Below are positions 25,388 through 35,064 of a stretch of 64,000 nucleotides of DNA, one piece after another. The notes beneath the pieces were generated by a model. The model did no database searches. It saw only the letters and a list, made by a program, of their open reading frames with translations, and was not told the DNA's origin. A program made the position numbers and the translations under genes. The stretch is from Candidatus Paraluminiphilus aquimaris (GTDB lineage Bacteria; Pseudomonadota; Gammaproteobacteria; Pseudomonadales; Halieaceae). How positions within the stretch are numbered: the first letter of the stretch is position 1; each line of letters starts with the position of its first letter. Location: positions 434,001 through 498,000 of the forward strand of contig NZ_CP036501.1 in NCBI RefSeq assembly GCF_026230195.1, written 5' to 3'.

Positions 25388-26455
25388 GTGAACCTCCATC
25401 CTCGCGCGTCAGGTAACATCGACGCGCAGGTACACACCCTGAACACACCAAAAAACAGTCAAACCCGCATCGCCGTTATAGGCGGTGGCTCCTGGGGTAC
25501 AACGCTTGCGTCATTGATCAGCCGGAATGCGAACGTAACGCTTTGGGCGCGTGATGAGGCTGTTGTTGACGAGATAAATGGTGCGCATACACATCAGCGG
25601 TACTTAAAAGACCTAGAACTCAATCCGCTCCTTGTTGCTACCACGGACCTCAGTGAGGCATTGACCGATTCTCATGCCGTGCTTGTTGCCATACCCTCGC
25701 ATACGTTCAGAGGGGTCTTTGAGCGCGTTGCGCCGCTAGTGCCCGCAAATATACCTCTCGTTAGCATGACCAAGGGGCTTGAGGCGAGCACCCAAAAGCG
25801 CATGACCGAGGTCATCAAGGAATACTGTCCTCATCACCCCATTGGCGTCATCACAGGACCCAACCTCGCAAAAGAGATCCTCGAGGGTAAAGCGGCCGCG
25901 AGTGTGTTGGCGCTAGACGACCCCTCTGCTCAATGGTTGCAGCCGTTATTGAACGTTGGACTTTTTCGGACCTACCACAACAGTGACGTCATTGGCTGTG
26001 AACTCGGGGGAATTCTCAAAAACATCATTGCCATTGCGGTGGGACTCGGAGACGGTCTTGGCGCTGGCGATAACACGCGAGCGGCATTAATCACCCGAGG
26101 CTTGGCTGAGGTTACTCGATTAGGTACCGCGATGGGCGGGCGGCCAGAAACCTTTGCAGGTCTCGCAGGAATGGGCGATATGATCGCTACCTGTAACAGC
26201 CCGCAGAGCCGAAATCGCCACGTTGGTTTAGAATTGGCAAAAGGGAAGTCGGTCGAAGATATTACCAGTGCTATGAACATGGTGGCGGAGGGTGTGAAAA
26301 GTGCACCGACTGTTGTGTCACTTGCTAAAAAGCTCGATGTCGAAGTGCCGATTTGTGCTGAGATTCATCGAATCCTCGAGGGTCAGGCTGATGCAACTCG
26401 CGTCTATCGCGGCCTGCTTCGTGTCGTTGCTGGCGCTGAGTCTGCGCCCGGCTAA
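25388..26455 (+). CDS. gpsA: Glycerol-3-phosphate dehydrogenase [NAD(P)+]
   Basis: 355 residues from a GTG at 25388. The NAD loop IGGGSWGTT comes only at about residue 32, so the protein has an N-terminal extension of roughly 25 residues or starts later at a non-ATG codon; no ATG is available. Later GGILKNI carries the catalytic Lys, and GDNTRAALITRGLAE is a GpsA hallmark. It reduces dihydroxyacetone phosphate to sn-glycerol-3-phosphate for phospholipid synthesis, in the cytoplasm. It is followed by an M48 protease gene on the same strand. Confidence 0.95.
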   Translation: MNLHPRASGNIDAQVHTLNTPKNSQTRIAVIGGGSWGTTLASLISRNANVTLWARDEAVVDEINGAHTHQRYLKDLELNPLLVATTDLSEALTDSHAVLVAIPSHTFRGVFERVAPLVPANIPLVSMTKGLEASTQKRMTEVIKEYCPHHPIGVITGPNLAKEILEGKAAASVLALDDPSAQWLQPLLNVGLFRTYHNSDVIGCELGGILKNIIAIAVGLGDGLGAGDNTRAALITRGLAEVTRLGTAMGGRPETFAGLAGMGDMIATCNSPQSRNRHVGLELAKGKSVEDITSAMNMVAEGVKSAPTVVSLAKKLDVEVPICAEIHRILEGQADATRVYRGLLRVVAGAESAPG

Positions 26456-26513
26456 GGATATTTCATGGCTTATAACGACCCTTTGGTTGCCACCTGCTAA
26501 ACGCTTTCAACCT

Positions 26514-27332
26514 ATGCGCCTTTTTAAAATTACAGCCGGATCGTTTTTAATCTGTCTTCTGACCGCCTGCAGCACAAGTCCCACGGGCAGAAGCCAATTC
26601 CTTATCGTTTCTCCCGAGTCCGCCATTCAGCAGTCTCGCGGGGCGTATCGTCAGGCAGTGGAAACTATTCGAGAGGAAGAGAAGCTCTCGAAAGACCGGG
26701 CACTGGAAGCACGTATTCGCCGTATTGCAGGTCGAGTGGTAACGGCGGCCGTGGAAGACTTCCCACGTTCGGCTGGCTGGGAGTGGAGCGTCGTTGTTGT
26801 TGACGATGACGAGACAGTTAATGCGTGGTGCATGGCCGGTGGTCGCATGGCTGCATACACCGGCTTGTTTGAACAACTCAAGCTAACGGACGCCGAATTT
26901 GCACAAATCATGGGCCATGAAATTTCACATGCTCTGGCAAACCATACGGCGGAGCGTATGTCACGCGCTATGGCCATTCAGCTCGGTCTCATCGCAGTGA
27001 GTGCGGCGACAGACCAAAGCCAAAGTGCTAGTCAAGGCGCAGAGTTGTTGGCGCAAGTTGCCCTGGAGTTACCAAACAGTCGCACCGCAGAAAGGGAAGC
27101 AGACCGATTGGGGATGCGACTGGCAACGCAAGCCGGCTATGACCCCGAGGCCGCTGTGACACTCTGGCAAAAAATGGCCTCACTGGGGGACGATCGCCCG
27201 CCCGCGTTTTTAAGTACGCACCCGGCACCCAACGATAGGCAAGCTCAGTTGAACGCCATGATTCCCGCGATGAGAGCGCTAAATCCAACAGGCAGCAAGC
27301 TGCCTGCAACCAACATCAGGATTGCTAACTAA
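26514..27332 (+). CDS. M48 family zinc metallopeptidase lipoprotein
   Basis: 272 residues from the ATG at 26514; the open frame extends further upstream but overlaps gpsA. Lipobox LLTAC with C19 places it in an envelope membrane. H135-E136-I-S-H139 is the zinc site and a Glu in RTAEREADRLG is the third ligand. Close in plan to LoiP/YcaL and to the peptidase half of BepA, which take part in outer-membrane protein quality control. The 3' end overlaps the convergent BCCT gene by 4 bases. Confidence 0.9.
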   Translation: MRLFKITAGSFLICLLTACSTSPTGRSQFLIVSPESAIQQSRGAYRQAVETIREEEKLSKDRALEARIRRIAGRVVTAAVEDFPRSAGWEWSVVVVDDDETVNAWCMAGGRMAAYTGLFEQLKLTDAEFAQIMGHEISHALANHTAERMSRAMAIQLGLIAVSAATDQSQSASQGAELLAQVALELPNSRTAEREADRLGMRLATQAGYDPEAAVTLWQKMASLGDDRPPAFLSTHPAPNDRQAQLNAMIPAMRALNPTGSKLPATNIRIAN

Positions 27333-29284
27333 GTTCTCCTATGTTGCTCAAACTGGGCGAGCACATCAGCGATAACTTGTGCCTCAGTGAGACCCCAAAG
27401 ACAGTAACCCGCTGAACCTGAAGTCAAATGGACCTCAGTCGCTGAGGTTGACCCCGTTACAGGAAGCGACAACTCGTCACCCCGACTTTCAGTCGGTGCA
27501 TCGACGCCCAAGGGGGCAAGCCGAACCGCATAAGTGAAAACGGACTCATCTGACTTTTCTGTGCTCAATACAACCGAGCCATCCGTATCAATGAGATTCG
27601 TTACATCAGTAATCACACCGTTTTTGTTCAGCTCAGAAGCGAAAGCTGACAACGCAGGAAACACCGTTTCCCGTTGAAACGTCAAAACCGAATTGTCAGA
27701 AGGTGTCCTCAGGAGCGAACCCAATCGCGACTGCCAGTCGACATCCGTATCGGTATCAAAGCTTGCGGGCGTACTACCAAAGCTTGCCTGTAAATCTGAC
27801 TGGAGCGACCGCTGAAGCCCCCACAGGGCACCCAAGAGTATGAGCGAGAACGGAAGCGCACTCGCAATCGTTGCGGTTTGGAGCGCGGGCAACCCACCAT
27901 TTATCAGAAGCGTAGCCGAGATTGCGGCAATGATTGCTGTCCAGAAAACACGTTGAACGACAGGCGTTTCATCCGTTCCTCCTGAGGCCATCATATTGAG
28001 AACCAAAGCACCGCTGTCCGCCGAGGTAACAAAAAAGATAACGATCATCACGAGGCTTAACAACGAGAGATAAAAAGTACCGGGCAGATAATCTAGGAAG
28101 AGAAAGAGGCCCAGCGGCTGGTTGTTGGCCACAGCCTCGCCAAAGGCTGTTTCGCCTGCATGAATTAAATCGATTGCGCTTCCGCCGAATACATCCATCC
28201 ACAGCACGACAAACAGGGTAGGCGCCAACATGACGCCAATCAGGAACTCGCGAATCGTTCGCCCACGGGAGATGCGCGCAATGAAAATACCGACAAAAGG
28301 CGCCCAGCTAATCCACCATCCCCAGTAAAAAATTGTCCAACCCCCCAGCCATTCGGTTTCTTGGTAGGTAAAAAGGTTGGTTGAGGTGGTCATCAAGTTG
28401 GCAACGTAGAAGCCAAAGTTCTCCAGTGTTCCACCTAAAATCAGTGCTGTTGGACCCGCCAACAAGACAAAGCACAGCAGCCCAATCGCCAGGAAGGAAT
28501 TTATCTCTGAGAGGCGCTTAATGCCGGTATCAAGACCCAGTGCTACCGAGACTGCAGCCATCGCCATAATAGCGATAGTGATGGCTAGCTTGATGCCGCC
28601 CGACTCCGGAACATCGAAAAGGTAATTAAGGCCGGTACTCAGTTGCTCAACACCCAAACCCAAACTGGTCGAAATACCAAAGGTTGTACAGACGATGGCA
28701 AAGACATCGATGGCGGCGCCTATGGGACCATAAATGCGGTCGCCTAAAATGGGGTAAAAAGCAGAGCGCAAGGTGAGCGGCAGACCGCGGCGAAAGGAAA
28801 AGTAGGCAAGGACTAGCGCCATCAATGCGTAGACAGACCATGCGTTAAATCCCCAGTGGAGCATCGTGAGATTAATCGCCTGATTCTCTCCGCCCGGCGC
28901 CAAACCCTCTCCCACGGGTGGGTTTAAAAAATGCACCACAGGCTCTGATACACCGTAAAACATAAGCCCGATACCAACACCGGCGGCGAATAACATGCTG
29001 AGCCATGAGAACAGACTATAGTCAGGGGATGAGTTGTCAGGGCCAAGACGAATGTTGCCGACCCGAGAAAATGCCAGTACCACGGATGTGACGAGAAGAA
29101 TCGCCATCACTAAGCCGTAGAACCAACTGGCATTTTCTACAATGGCGCCTTGCATGGCCCCAAAGGCGGCGTCACTGGCCTCAGGGAAGGCGAGCACAAT
29201 ACCTACAGTACTCAGCAAAAAAACAATGGAAGGAATGAAAACAGCGCGGTCAATCACAAAGCCGCGATCTAGCAAACTCGACAT
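27329..29284 (-). CDS. BCCT family transporter, BetT-like, with long C-terminal domain
   Basis: 651 residues from the ATG at 29284, with AAGAGC upstream; a 24-codon extension is less likely. Twelve membrane segments end near residue 490. The segment WWISWAPFVGIFIARISRG is the BCCT signature. A cytoplasmic tail of about 150 residues follows, with LTFQRETVFPAL and AFASELNKNG resembling the regulatory tail of choline transporter BetT. It imports choline, betaine or a similar quaternary amine with H+ or Na+, for osmoprotection or as nutrient. No bet genes are adjacent. Confidence 0.92.
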   Translation of the reverse strand: MSSLLDRGFVIDRAVFIPSIVFLLSTVGIVLAFPEASDAAFGAMQGAIVENASWFYGLVMAILLVTSVVLAFSRVGNIRLGPDNSSPDYSLFSWLSMLFAAGVGIGLMFYGVSEPVVHFLNPPVGEGLAPGGENQAINLTMLHWGFNAWSVYALMALVLAYFSFRRGLPLTLRSAFYPILGDRIYGPIGAAIDVFAIVCTTFGISTSLGLGVEQLSTGLNYLFDVPESGGIKLAITIAIMAMAAVSVALGLDTGIKRLSEINSFLAIGLLCFVLLAGPTALILGGTLENFGFYVANLMTTSTNLFTYQETEWLGGWTIFYWGWWISWAPFVGIFIARISRGRTIREFLIGVMLAPTLFVVLWMDVFGGSAIDLIHAGETAFGEAVANNQPLGLFLFLDYLPGTFYLSLLSLVMIVIFFVTSADSGALVLNMMASGGTDETPVVQRVFWTAIIAAISATLLINGGLPALQTATIASALPFSLILLGALWGLQRSLQSDLQASFGSTPASFDTDTDVDWQSRLGSLLRTPSDNSVLTFQRETVFPALSAFASELNKNGVITDVTNLIDTDGSVVLSTEKSDESVFTYAVRLAPLGVDAPTESRGDELSLPVTGSTSATEVHLTSGSAGYCLWGLTEAQVIADVLAQFEQHRRT

Positions 29285-29508
29285 GAATAAGCTCTTATTA
29301 GTATGAATCCAAAGTGTAACAGTATCTGAGCCTATGGACGCCACAGGGCAAATCAAATGAGCAAAAAGTAAATACGTTGTGAACTAATCACAAAAATATT
29401 AATAAAATAATTTAAAAACAATAGCTTATGTTCATTAGCTAGCGGGGTAGAGGATTAAAATACTTTGAGCTAGAATCTATCCACCACTCTAATAAATGGA
29501 AGTTCTCT

Positions 29509-32364
29509 ATGTTTCGTATGAAGCCATCTGGTAAGCGACCTTTGTCGCTCGCCGTAGCCGCTGCCATCACCCCTGTTTTGGCATCGACAGCGTTAGCGCA
29601 AAACCCTCAGTTAGAAGAGGTTGTGGTAACCGCGACAAAGCGTGCTGAAAATCTTCAAGACGTACCGATTTCAGTCAATGCATTGACCGGCGATGCAATG
29701 CGTTCACAAAACATCCTGACATTCGACGATTACGTTGAGTTTTTACCCAACGTAGTGAGTGCAGGTATTGGCCCCGGCCAGAAAGAAATTTACATCCGTG
29801 GTTCGGCATCCGAGCAATCGTCGATTACCGTTGCACCCGCACAGGGCTCCGCCCCCGGTGTCGCGTTGTACTTCGATGAAATGCCCGTATCGTTCGGCGC
29901 ACGGAACCTCGACGTTTATGCCGCTGACTTAGAGCGTATCGAAGTGCTGTCTGGCCCACAGGGCACGCTGTTCGGTGCGAGCTCACAGTCAGGTAATATG
30001 CGCTTGATCACCAACAAGCCAAACCAAGACGAGTTTGAAGCAAGTCTCGACTTTGGCATGAGCAACACGAAAGGTGGCGCAGCTAGCAACAACGTCGAAG
30101 CGATGATTAACCTGCCGCTAACAGACAAGTTGGCCGTACGCTTTGTTGGCTACAGCGACAACCAGGGCGGCTGGATTGACAATCAGCAGGCGACCTTTAC
30201 CCCTAATGGTGAGGTCATCGATCGAAATAACTCAGCTGGATTCGGTCCTTTCTTCCGAGACTTCCCGCAGACCAATATCCGATCAACAACCAACACGGAT
30301 ATCGTAGCTGACGACTGGAACGAAGCCACTTACAACGGCTATCGTATCTCCGCAGCCTACGACTTTAACGATGACTGGAGTGGCCTGATCACGCGCATGT
30401 CGCAGGAGATCGATGTTGAAGGCTCCTTCCTCGTGGACCCAAGCTTAGGCGACTCAACCTCCGAGAAGTATGTACCTGAGAGCAACGTTGACGAGTTCGA
30501 TATCACAACGTGGACCCTAGAAGGCCGCATCGCCAACCTCGATGTGGTTTATACCGGTGGTTACATTGACCGTGAGGTCGATGCATTGATCGACTACACC
30601 CACTACAACAACGGTGGTGGCTACATCACTTACTACCTCTGTAGTGGAAACATCTACTCAGGTGATAAGGCGAATGCGCCTAATAACTGCTTTGACCCAA
30701 CCAAGCAGTATGCGGATGCATCGACTAATGAGCGAACAACGCACGAATTCCGTGTAAGTAGCGACCCTGACGAGCGTTTACGCTGGATGGCGGGTGTCTA
30801 CACCAGTGACGTAGACACAACACACATTGGTGAATTCCAGTATTACTCAACCAATGATGCGTTCAGTGATCACATTGTTAACTACTTTGGCTCTGGTGAC
30901 CCCTTCCAGGTTGGTAACACCACCATCCCAGACACTGCAGGCACCGTTTCAGAGGGTCCAAGAAGCCCACTGACGACCTTCTACAACGACTTCACTCGTA
31001 CAGAGAGCGAAACGGCCTACTTCGGTGAGGTGCAGTTCGACCTCAATGACCGTTTGACAGCCGCTTTGAGTGCACGTCGCTACAGTCTCAAGTCGCAGCT
31101 ACAGGGCGCGTCTAACTTCTCATTTGGCTGCCGGTATGGCGCGCCGTTTACTGACCGTGATACGCCCGCAGGTGCTGGCTTTGGCAACGCGGAAGTGACG
31201 CCAGACGGCCGTTGTAACTCAAACGCGTTTAGTAACAGCGTAACGGACCGCCTCCTCACTCTCGGTGACTACGCGGCAAACGGTAATGCTGACACCATCT
31301 TGCGAGCCACAAGCCCCAACGGTGCGCGTGACATGTTCCGAGGCGGTGGTAGCAACGCAGCGACACTTGCTGCAATCCAAAATGGTAACTTGGACATCAG
31401 TGCGATATCGGAAGACGGTTCGACGCGCGAAGAGGACACCATCGTTCGCTTCTCGCTGAACTTCAATCTTACCGACGACGTCATGCTCTACGGTATCTAC
31501 TCAGAGGGATACCGTCCTGCGACGCAGAACCGTAACGCCGGTCAGCTTGCAGCGAACCAGAGCGGTGTTTACGACGGTTATGTTGTTCCCGCAGTGGCCG
31601 TTACCGATACGCTCGAGAACATCGAATTTGGTATGAAGGGTGAGTTCCTCGATCGCACGCTTCGACTGAACGCGAGCTTCTACATGACTGACATCACCGA
31701 CCTTCAGGTTTCACGTTTTGACCCATCAAACGTTGCCTTCTTGGTCTTCATGGAGAACGTCGGTGACGCAGAGTCAAACGGTGTCGATCTTGACTTCCAG
31801 TGGGCGCCCACAAACAACCTGATCATCTCAGGTGCGGCGAGCTTCTTGGATACGAAGATCACTCGACTGAACCCTCAGCTTGAAGGTGTTGCGGTTCCTG
31901 TGGGTTCCGAGCTTCCACTTGCACCAAGTTTCGCGGGTAACATCCGTGCTCGCTATGACTTCGAGCTTCCCAACATGGGTGCTAACGGCTACTTCACGGG
32001 TGCGGTAACGTACCGCGGTGAGTCGGTAGCGGGCATCGTGGGTAGCGCAGCCTTTATGGATGACACCGGTGTTCTCGCCTACGGTCGAGAGTCTGGTCTT
32101 GGCCAACAGGACGAGGGCGGCACATTCGGAACTGTCGCAGACCGTAATGGTGAACTGCCATCGAACTCACGTTTCGTGAATGAGGCAGCTACCATGGTTA
32201 ACATCGCAGCAGGTGTAGAGAAGGACAACTGGCTTGCAGAGCTCTACGTCCGCAACCTCACAAGTGAAGAAGGCGCCATCGTACAAACAGCGGGTAAGTT
32301 CTCGCCCGAGGCGACGGTTAATCGTCCTCGTACGGTAGGCCTACGACTCTCTTATCGCTTCTGA
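29509..32364 (+). CDS. TonB-dependent receptor (locus 1)
   Basis: 951 residues. Signal peptide ending TALAQ, TonB box EEVVVTATKR at about 36-45, plug domain with DVPISVNAL and GPQGTLFG, then a long beta-barrel ending in LRLSYRF. This is the IroN/CirA-like 'unknown substrate' type common in sphingomonads and OM60 bacteria. It takes up a large or scarce compound through the outer membrane using TonB energy. ATG at 29509 has GGAAG upstream. A terminator follows, and then a TPR-sulfotransferase, an arrangement repeated at 41.7-45.7 kb in reversed gene order. Confidence 0.93.
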   Translation: MFRMKPSGKRPLSLAVAAAITPVLASTALAQNPQLEEVVVTATKRAENLQDVPISVNALTGDAMRSQNILTFDDYVEFLPNVVSAGIGPGQKEIYIRGSASEQSSITVAPAQGSAPGVALYFDEMPVSFGARNLDVYAADLERIEVLSGPQGTLFGASSQSGNMRLITNKPNQDEFEASLDFGMSNTKGGAASNNVEAMINLPLTDKLAVRFVGYSDNQGGWIDNQQATFTPNGEVIDRNNSAGFGPFFRDFPQTNIRSTTNTDIVADDWNEATYNGYRISAAYDFNDDWSGLITRMSQEIDVEGSFLVDPSLGDSTSEKYVPESNVDEFDITTWTLEGRIANLDVVYTGGYIDREVDALIDYTHYNNGGGYITYYLCSGNIYSGDKANAPNNCFDPTKQYADASTNERTTHEFRVSSDPDERLRWMAGVYTSDVDTTHIGEFQYYSTNDAFSDHIVNYFGSGDPFQVGNTTIPDTAGTVSEGPRSPLTTFYNDFTRTESETAYFGEVQFDLNDRLTAALSARRYSLKSQLQGASNFSFGCRYGAPFTDRDTPAGAGFGNAEVTPDGRCNSNAFSNSVTDRLLTLGDYAANGNADTILRATSPNGARDMFRGGGSNAATLAAIQNGNLDISAISEDGSTREEDTIVRFSLNFNLTDDVMLYGIYSEGYRPATQNRNAGQLAANQSGVYDGYVVPAVAVTDTLENIEFGMKGEFLDRTLRLNASFYMTDITDLQVSRFDPSNVAFLVFMENVGDAESNGVDLDFQWAPTNNLIISGAASFLDTKITRLNPQLEGVAVPVGSELPLAPSFAGNIRARYDFELPNMGANGYFTGAVTYRGESVAGIVGSAAFMDDTGVLAYGRESGLGQQDEGGTFGTVADRNGELPSNSRFVNEAATMVNIAAGVEKDNWLAELYVRNLTSEEGAIVQTAGKFSPEATVNRPRTVGLRLSYRF

Positions 32365-32390
32365 TTAGACACCGAAGCGTAGTACCCTCA

Positions 32391-32416
32391 AAGGGCGGAC
32401 ATTGTCCGCCCTTTTT
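32391..32416 (+). terminator. Rho-independent terminator after TonB receptor 1
   Basis: A perfect 10-bp stem AAGGGCGGAC/GTCCGCCCTT with an ATT loop, followed by a T run. It starts 27 bases after the receptor stop and ends 28 bases before the GTG of the TPR-sulfotransferase, so the latter either relies on read-through or has a promoter overlapping this hairpin. Confidence 0.93.
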
Positions 32417-32443
32417 TATTTCCGAGAGAAAGACGTTACGAAC

Positions 32444-34441
32444 GTGATTGCAGAATCGATACAAAAAGCCCGTGTGGCAATGAGTAAGCGTGCCTTTGGT
32501 GAATCAAAGGCTTTACTGGACGAGGTTTTATCCGCTGAACCCGATAACTTCGAGGGGCGGTATACCTTAGCTGTACTGCATCGCGCAGAAGGGCAACCCG
32601 CAAACGCCAAAGTCCTTCTTGAAACGCTGGTTGCGGAAAAGCCTGATTTCGGCCGGGGGTTTCAAGAACTCGGCTTATGCGAGTTGGCGCTTAAGAAGGA
32701 GCCAGCCGCTATCACCGCCTTCGAGCAAGCGGTTGAGCACGATGGCTCGCTAATAGACAGTTGGAAATTCTTAACAACAGCCTATCGTCGGCAGGGCGAT
32801 ACGCGCGCCGAGCAAGCGGCTATGCAGGTTGATTTTTTGGCGTCGCTGCCTACTGAGCTAAGAACCGTTATTAGTTATCTGGCAGCTAATCGAATGGCGG
32901 ACGCGGAACGACTTTGTCGTTTCTTCCTGCAGCAAAACAAAACCCATGTCGAAGGTATGCGATTGATGGCCGAGATCGCAACGCGTACCGGAGTGTTCGA
33001 TGATGCAGAGTTTCTGTTAGAAACGGTCATGGAGCTGGCGCCCGACCACATAGAGGCCGAAATCCAATTGGCTCACGTGCTTTTAAGAAGACAGCGTTTT
33101 CATAAAGCGCATAAGCGCGTCACATCAATTTACAACCGAAACAGCAACCCATCACCCCAAGTCAAAGCGCTTTACGCATCGGTATGCTTTGGCGTGGGGG
33201 AGAATGAAGAGGCTATTAAGACGTATCAAGACATGATTCGGGTATCGCCTAACGACCCACAGTTGCGCGTATCGCTGGCGCACATCTACAACGCTACGGG
33301 CGAGTCCGCCAAAGCGGTAGATCTTTTCAAACAAGCCTATTCGCTTAAATCCGACTTTGGTGATGCCTTTTGGAGTCTGGCTAATACGAAATCGTATCGT
33401 TTTACCGAGGCCGAATTGACTGCGATGACGGATCGTGTGGACAGCCCCTCTACTCCACAACTCGACAAAATACAGATGCACTTTGCGCTGGGTAAAGCCC
33501 ACGAAGATAGTAAGGATTTCGACACCGCGTTTCGCCACTACCAAGAGGGCAATACGCTAAAACGTGAGACATCTACTCACAGTAAAGAGCAACTCGACAT
33601 TCGAATTTCTTCTCAGCTTGAAGTCTGTAAATCCGACTTGTTCGAGCGCCTTAAAGGCGTAGGGCACGACGCACCCGACCCTATCTTTATCCTGGGATTA
33701 CCGCGCGCTGGATCAACCCTGCTTGAGCAAATTCTCGCCTCACACTCGAAAGTCGATGGGACCATGGAGCTGCACGACATTCTTGACCTCGCTAAACGTC
33801 TACGAGGTCGAGACAAAAGCAGCGATCCGAGCCCTCGCTATCCTCGCATTTTGAGCGAGCTACCGACCGAACGATTTACACAATTTGGTCAACAATTTAT
33901 CGAGGATACGCGCGCGTATCGCGGCAATGCACCCTTCTTTATCGACAAGATGCCTAATAACTTCTTTCATATTGGTCTTATCAAACTCATCCTGCCAAAT
34001 GCAAAGGTCATCGACGCGAGACGCCACCCAATGGCGTGCTGTTTTAGTGGCTACAAGCAGTTATTTGGCGAGGGGCAGGAATTCTCTTACGGCCTTGAGG
34101 AAATCGGCAATTACTATCGACAGTATGTAGACTTGATGGATCATTGGAACGCCGTATTACCGGGCTTTGTTCTGCAGGTTCAACATGAAGATGTTATCGC
34201 TGACCTTGAAGGCCAAGTCCGTCGAATACTCGATTTTTGTGGATTAGAATTCGAGGAAGCCTGTGTTGAATTCCACAAGACAAAACGCACGGTTAGAACC
34301 CCAAGTGCCGAGCAGGTTCGGCAGCCGATTAACACCTCAGGCGTCGATCAGTGGTGCAACTTTGAGACGCATTTAGACCCGCTTAAGCGAGCGCTAGGAC
34401 CTGATATTCTTGACGCCTATGGTGTAACACCGCCTGCATGA
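32444..34441 (+). CDS. TPR-repeat sulfotransferase (locus 1)
   Basis: 665 residues from the GTG at 32444; an upstream extension would begin inside the terminator hairpin. Residues 1 to about 330 are TPR-like helices (PDNFEGRYTLAVLHRAEGQ, PNDPQLRVSLAHIYNATGE). The sulfotransferase domain follows: FILGLPRAGSTLLEQ near 415 is the 5'-phosphosulfate loop and DARRHPMACCFSGYKQLF the 3'-phosphate segment for PAPS. This fits the PF13469-type family that includes tyrosine sulfotransferases, so the likely acceptor is a peptide or protein recognised by the TPR part. Overlaps the next sulfotransferase by ATGA. Confidence 0.9.
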   Translation: MIAESIQKARVAMSKRAFGESKALLDEVLSAEPDNFEGRYTLAVLHRAEGQPANAKVLLETLVAEKPDFGRGFQELGLCELALKKEPAAITAFEQAVEHDGSLIDSWKFLTTAYRRQGDTRAEQAAMQVDFLASLPTELRTVISYLAANRMADAERLCRFFLQQNKTHVEGMRLMAEIATRTGVFDDAEFLLETVMELAPDHIEAEIQLAHVLLRRQRFHKAHKRVTSIYNRNSNPSPQVKALYASVCFGVGENEEAIKTYQDMIRVSPNDPQLRVSLAHIYNATGESAKAVDLFKQAYSLKSDFGDAFWSLANTKSYRFTEAELTAMTDRVDSPSTPQLDKIQMHFALGKAHEDSKDFDTAFRHYQEGNTLKRETSTHSKEQLDIRISSQLEVCKSDLFERLKGVGHDAPDPIFILGLPRAGSTLLEQILASHSKVDGTMELHDILDLAKRLRGRDKSSDPSPRYPRILSELPTERFTQFGQQFIEDTRAYRGNAPFFIDKMPNNFFHIGLIKLILPNAKVIDARRHPMACCFSGYKQLFGEGQEFSYGLEEIGNYYRQYVDLMDHWNAVLPGFVLQVQHEDVIADLEGQVRRILDFCGLEFEEACVEFHKTKRTVRTPSAEQVRQPINTSGVDQWCNFETHLDPLKRALGPDILDAYGVTPPA

Positions 34442-35064
34442 TTTTTTCAGAAAGCAAAGGGTTCGTTTTTTTTGCGGTGCCCAAAACGGGAACACACTCG
34501 GTAAGAGAGCAACTTCGCCCCCTTTTGGCGACTGAAGATTGGGAACAACAGCTACTAACAGGCCGAATGTTGAGCCCCATTAAAGCCCTCGCTGAAATCG
34601 GGCACGGCCACATTTCCTATGCACAGTTAACCGCTGCGATGGGGCGAGAAACCGTTGCAACCATGCATCGTTTCGCCTTTGTTCGACATCCTATCGACCG
34701 ATTTATGTCAGCCTGCGCCTTTTTGGCACGAACCGACCCGAGCTATAACCGTGACCCCGTCAGCTGGGCCCAGAGAGCTTTCTCACAACCCCAATTTCGA
34801 CGACGCGTCCTTATTCGCCCACAAACTGAGATGCTGACAAATGAAGACGGCGAAATCGCTATGTCGTTTATAGGGCGATTCGAATCGTTGCAAGAGGACT
34901 TAAACAAGGTTCTCGGGCGCTTGGGAGAACCCGAGGTACTCCTGAAAAAAAAGAACGTGACGCAAAATCAGAAACCGCACCTTTTAGCGTCATCAGCATT
35001 TATCGACGAACTCAAAGATTTCTACGATGAGGACTTTAGGCTGTTGGGTTATAGCCCGGACTAA
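34438..35064 (+). CDS. Sulfotransferase family 2-like protein
   Basis: 208 residues, start overlapping the TPR-sulfotransferase stop (ATGA), so translationally coupled. N-terminal FVFFAVPKTGTHSVREQL is the 5'-phosphosulfate loop and FAFVRHPIDRFMSAC the 3'-phosphate-binding segment. The family usually sulfates carbohydrates. Having two different sulfotransferases in one transcript suggests two modifications of one product, which is inference. The last 29 bases overlap the convergent hydroxylase gene. Confidence 0.88.
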   Translation: MIFSESKGFVFFAVPKTGTHSVREQLRPLLATEDWEQQLLTGRMLSPIKALAEIGHGHISYAQLTAAMGRETVATMHRFAFVRHPIDRFMSACAFLARTDPSYNRDPVSWAQRAFSQPQFRRRVLIRPQTEMLTNEDGEIAMSFIGRFESLQEDLNKVLGRLGEPEVLLKKKNVTQNQKPHLLASSAFIDELKDFYDEDFRLLGYSPD

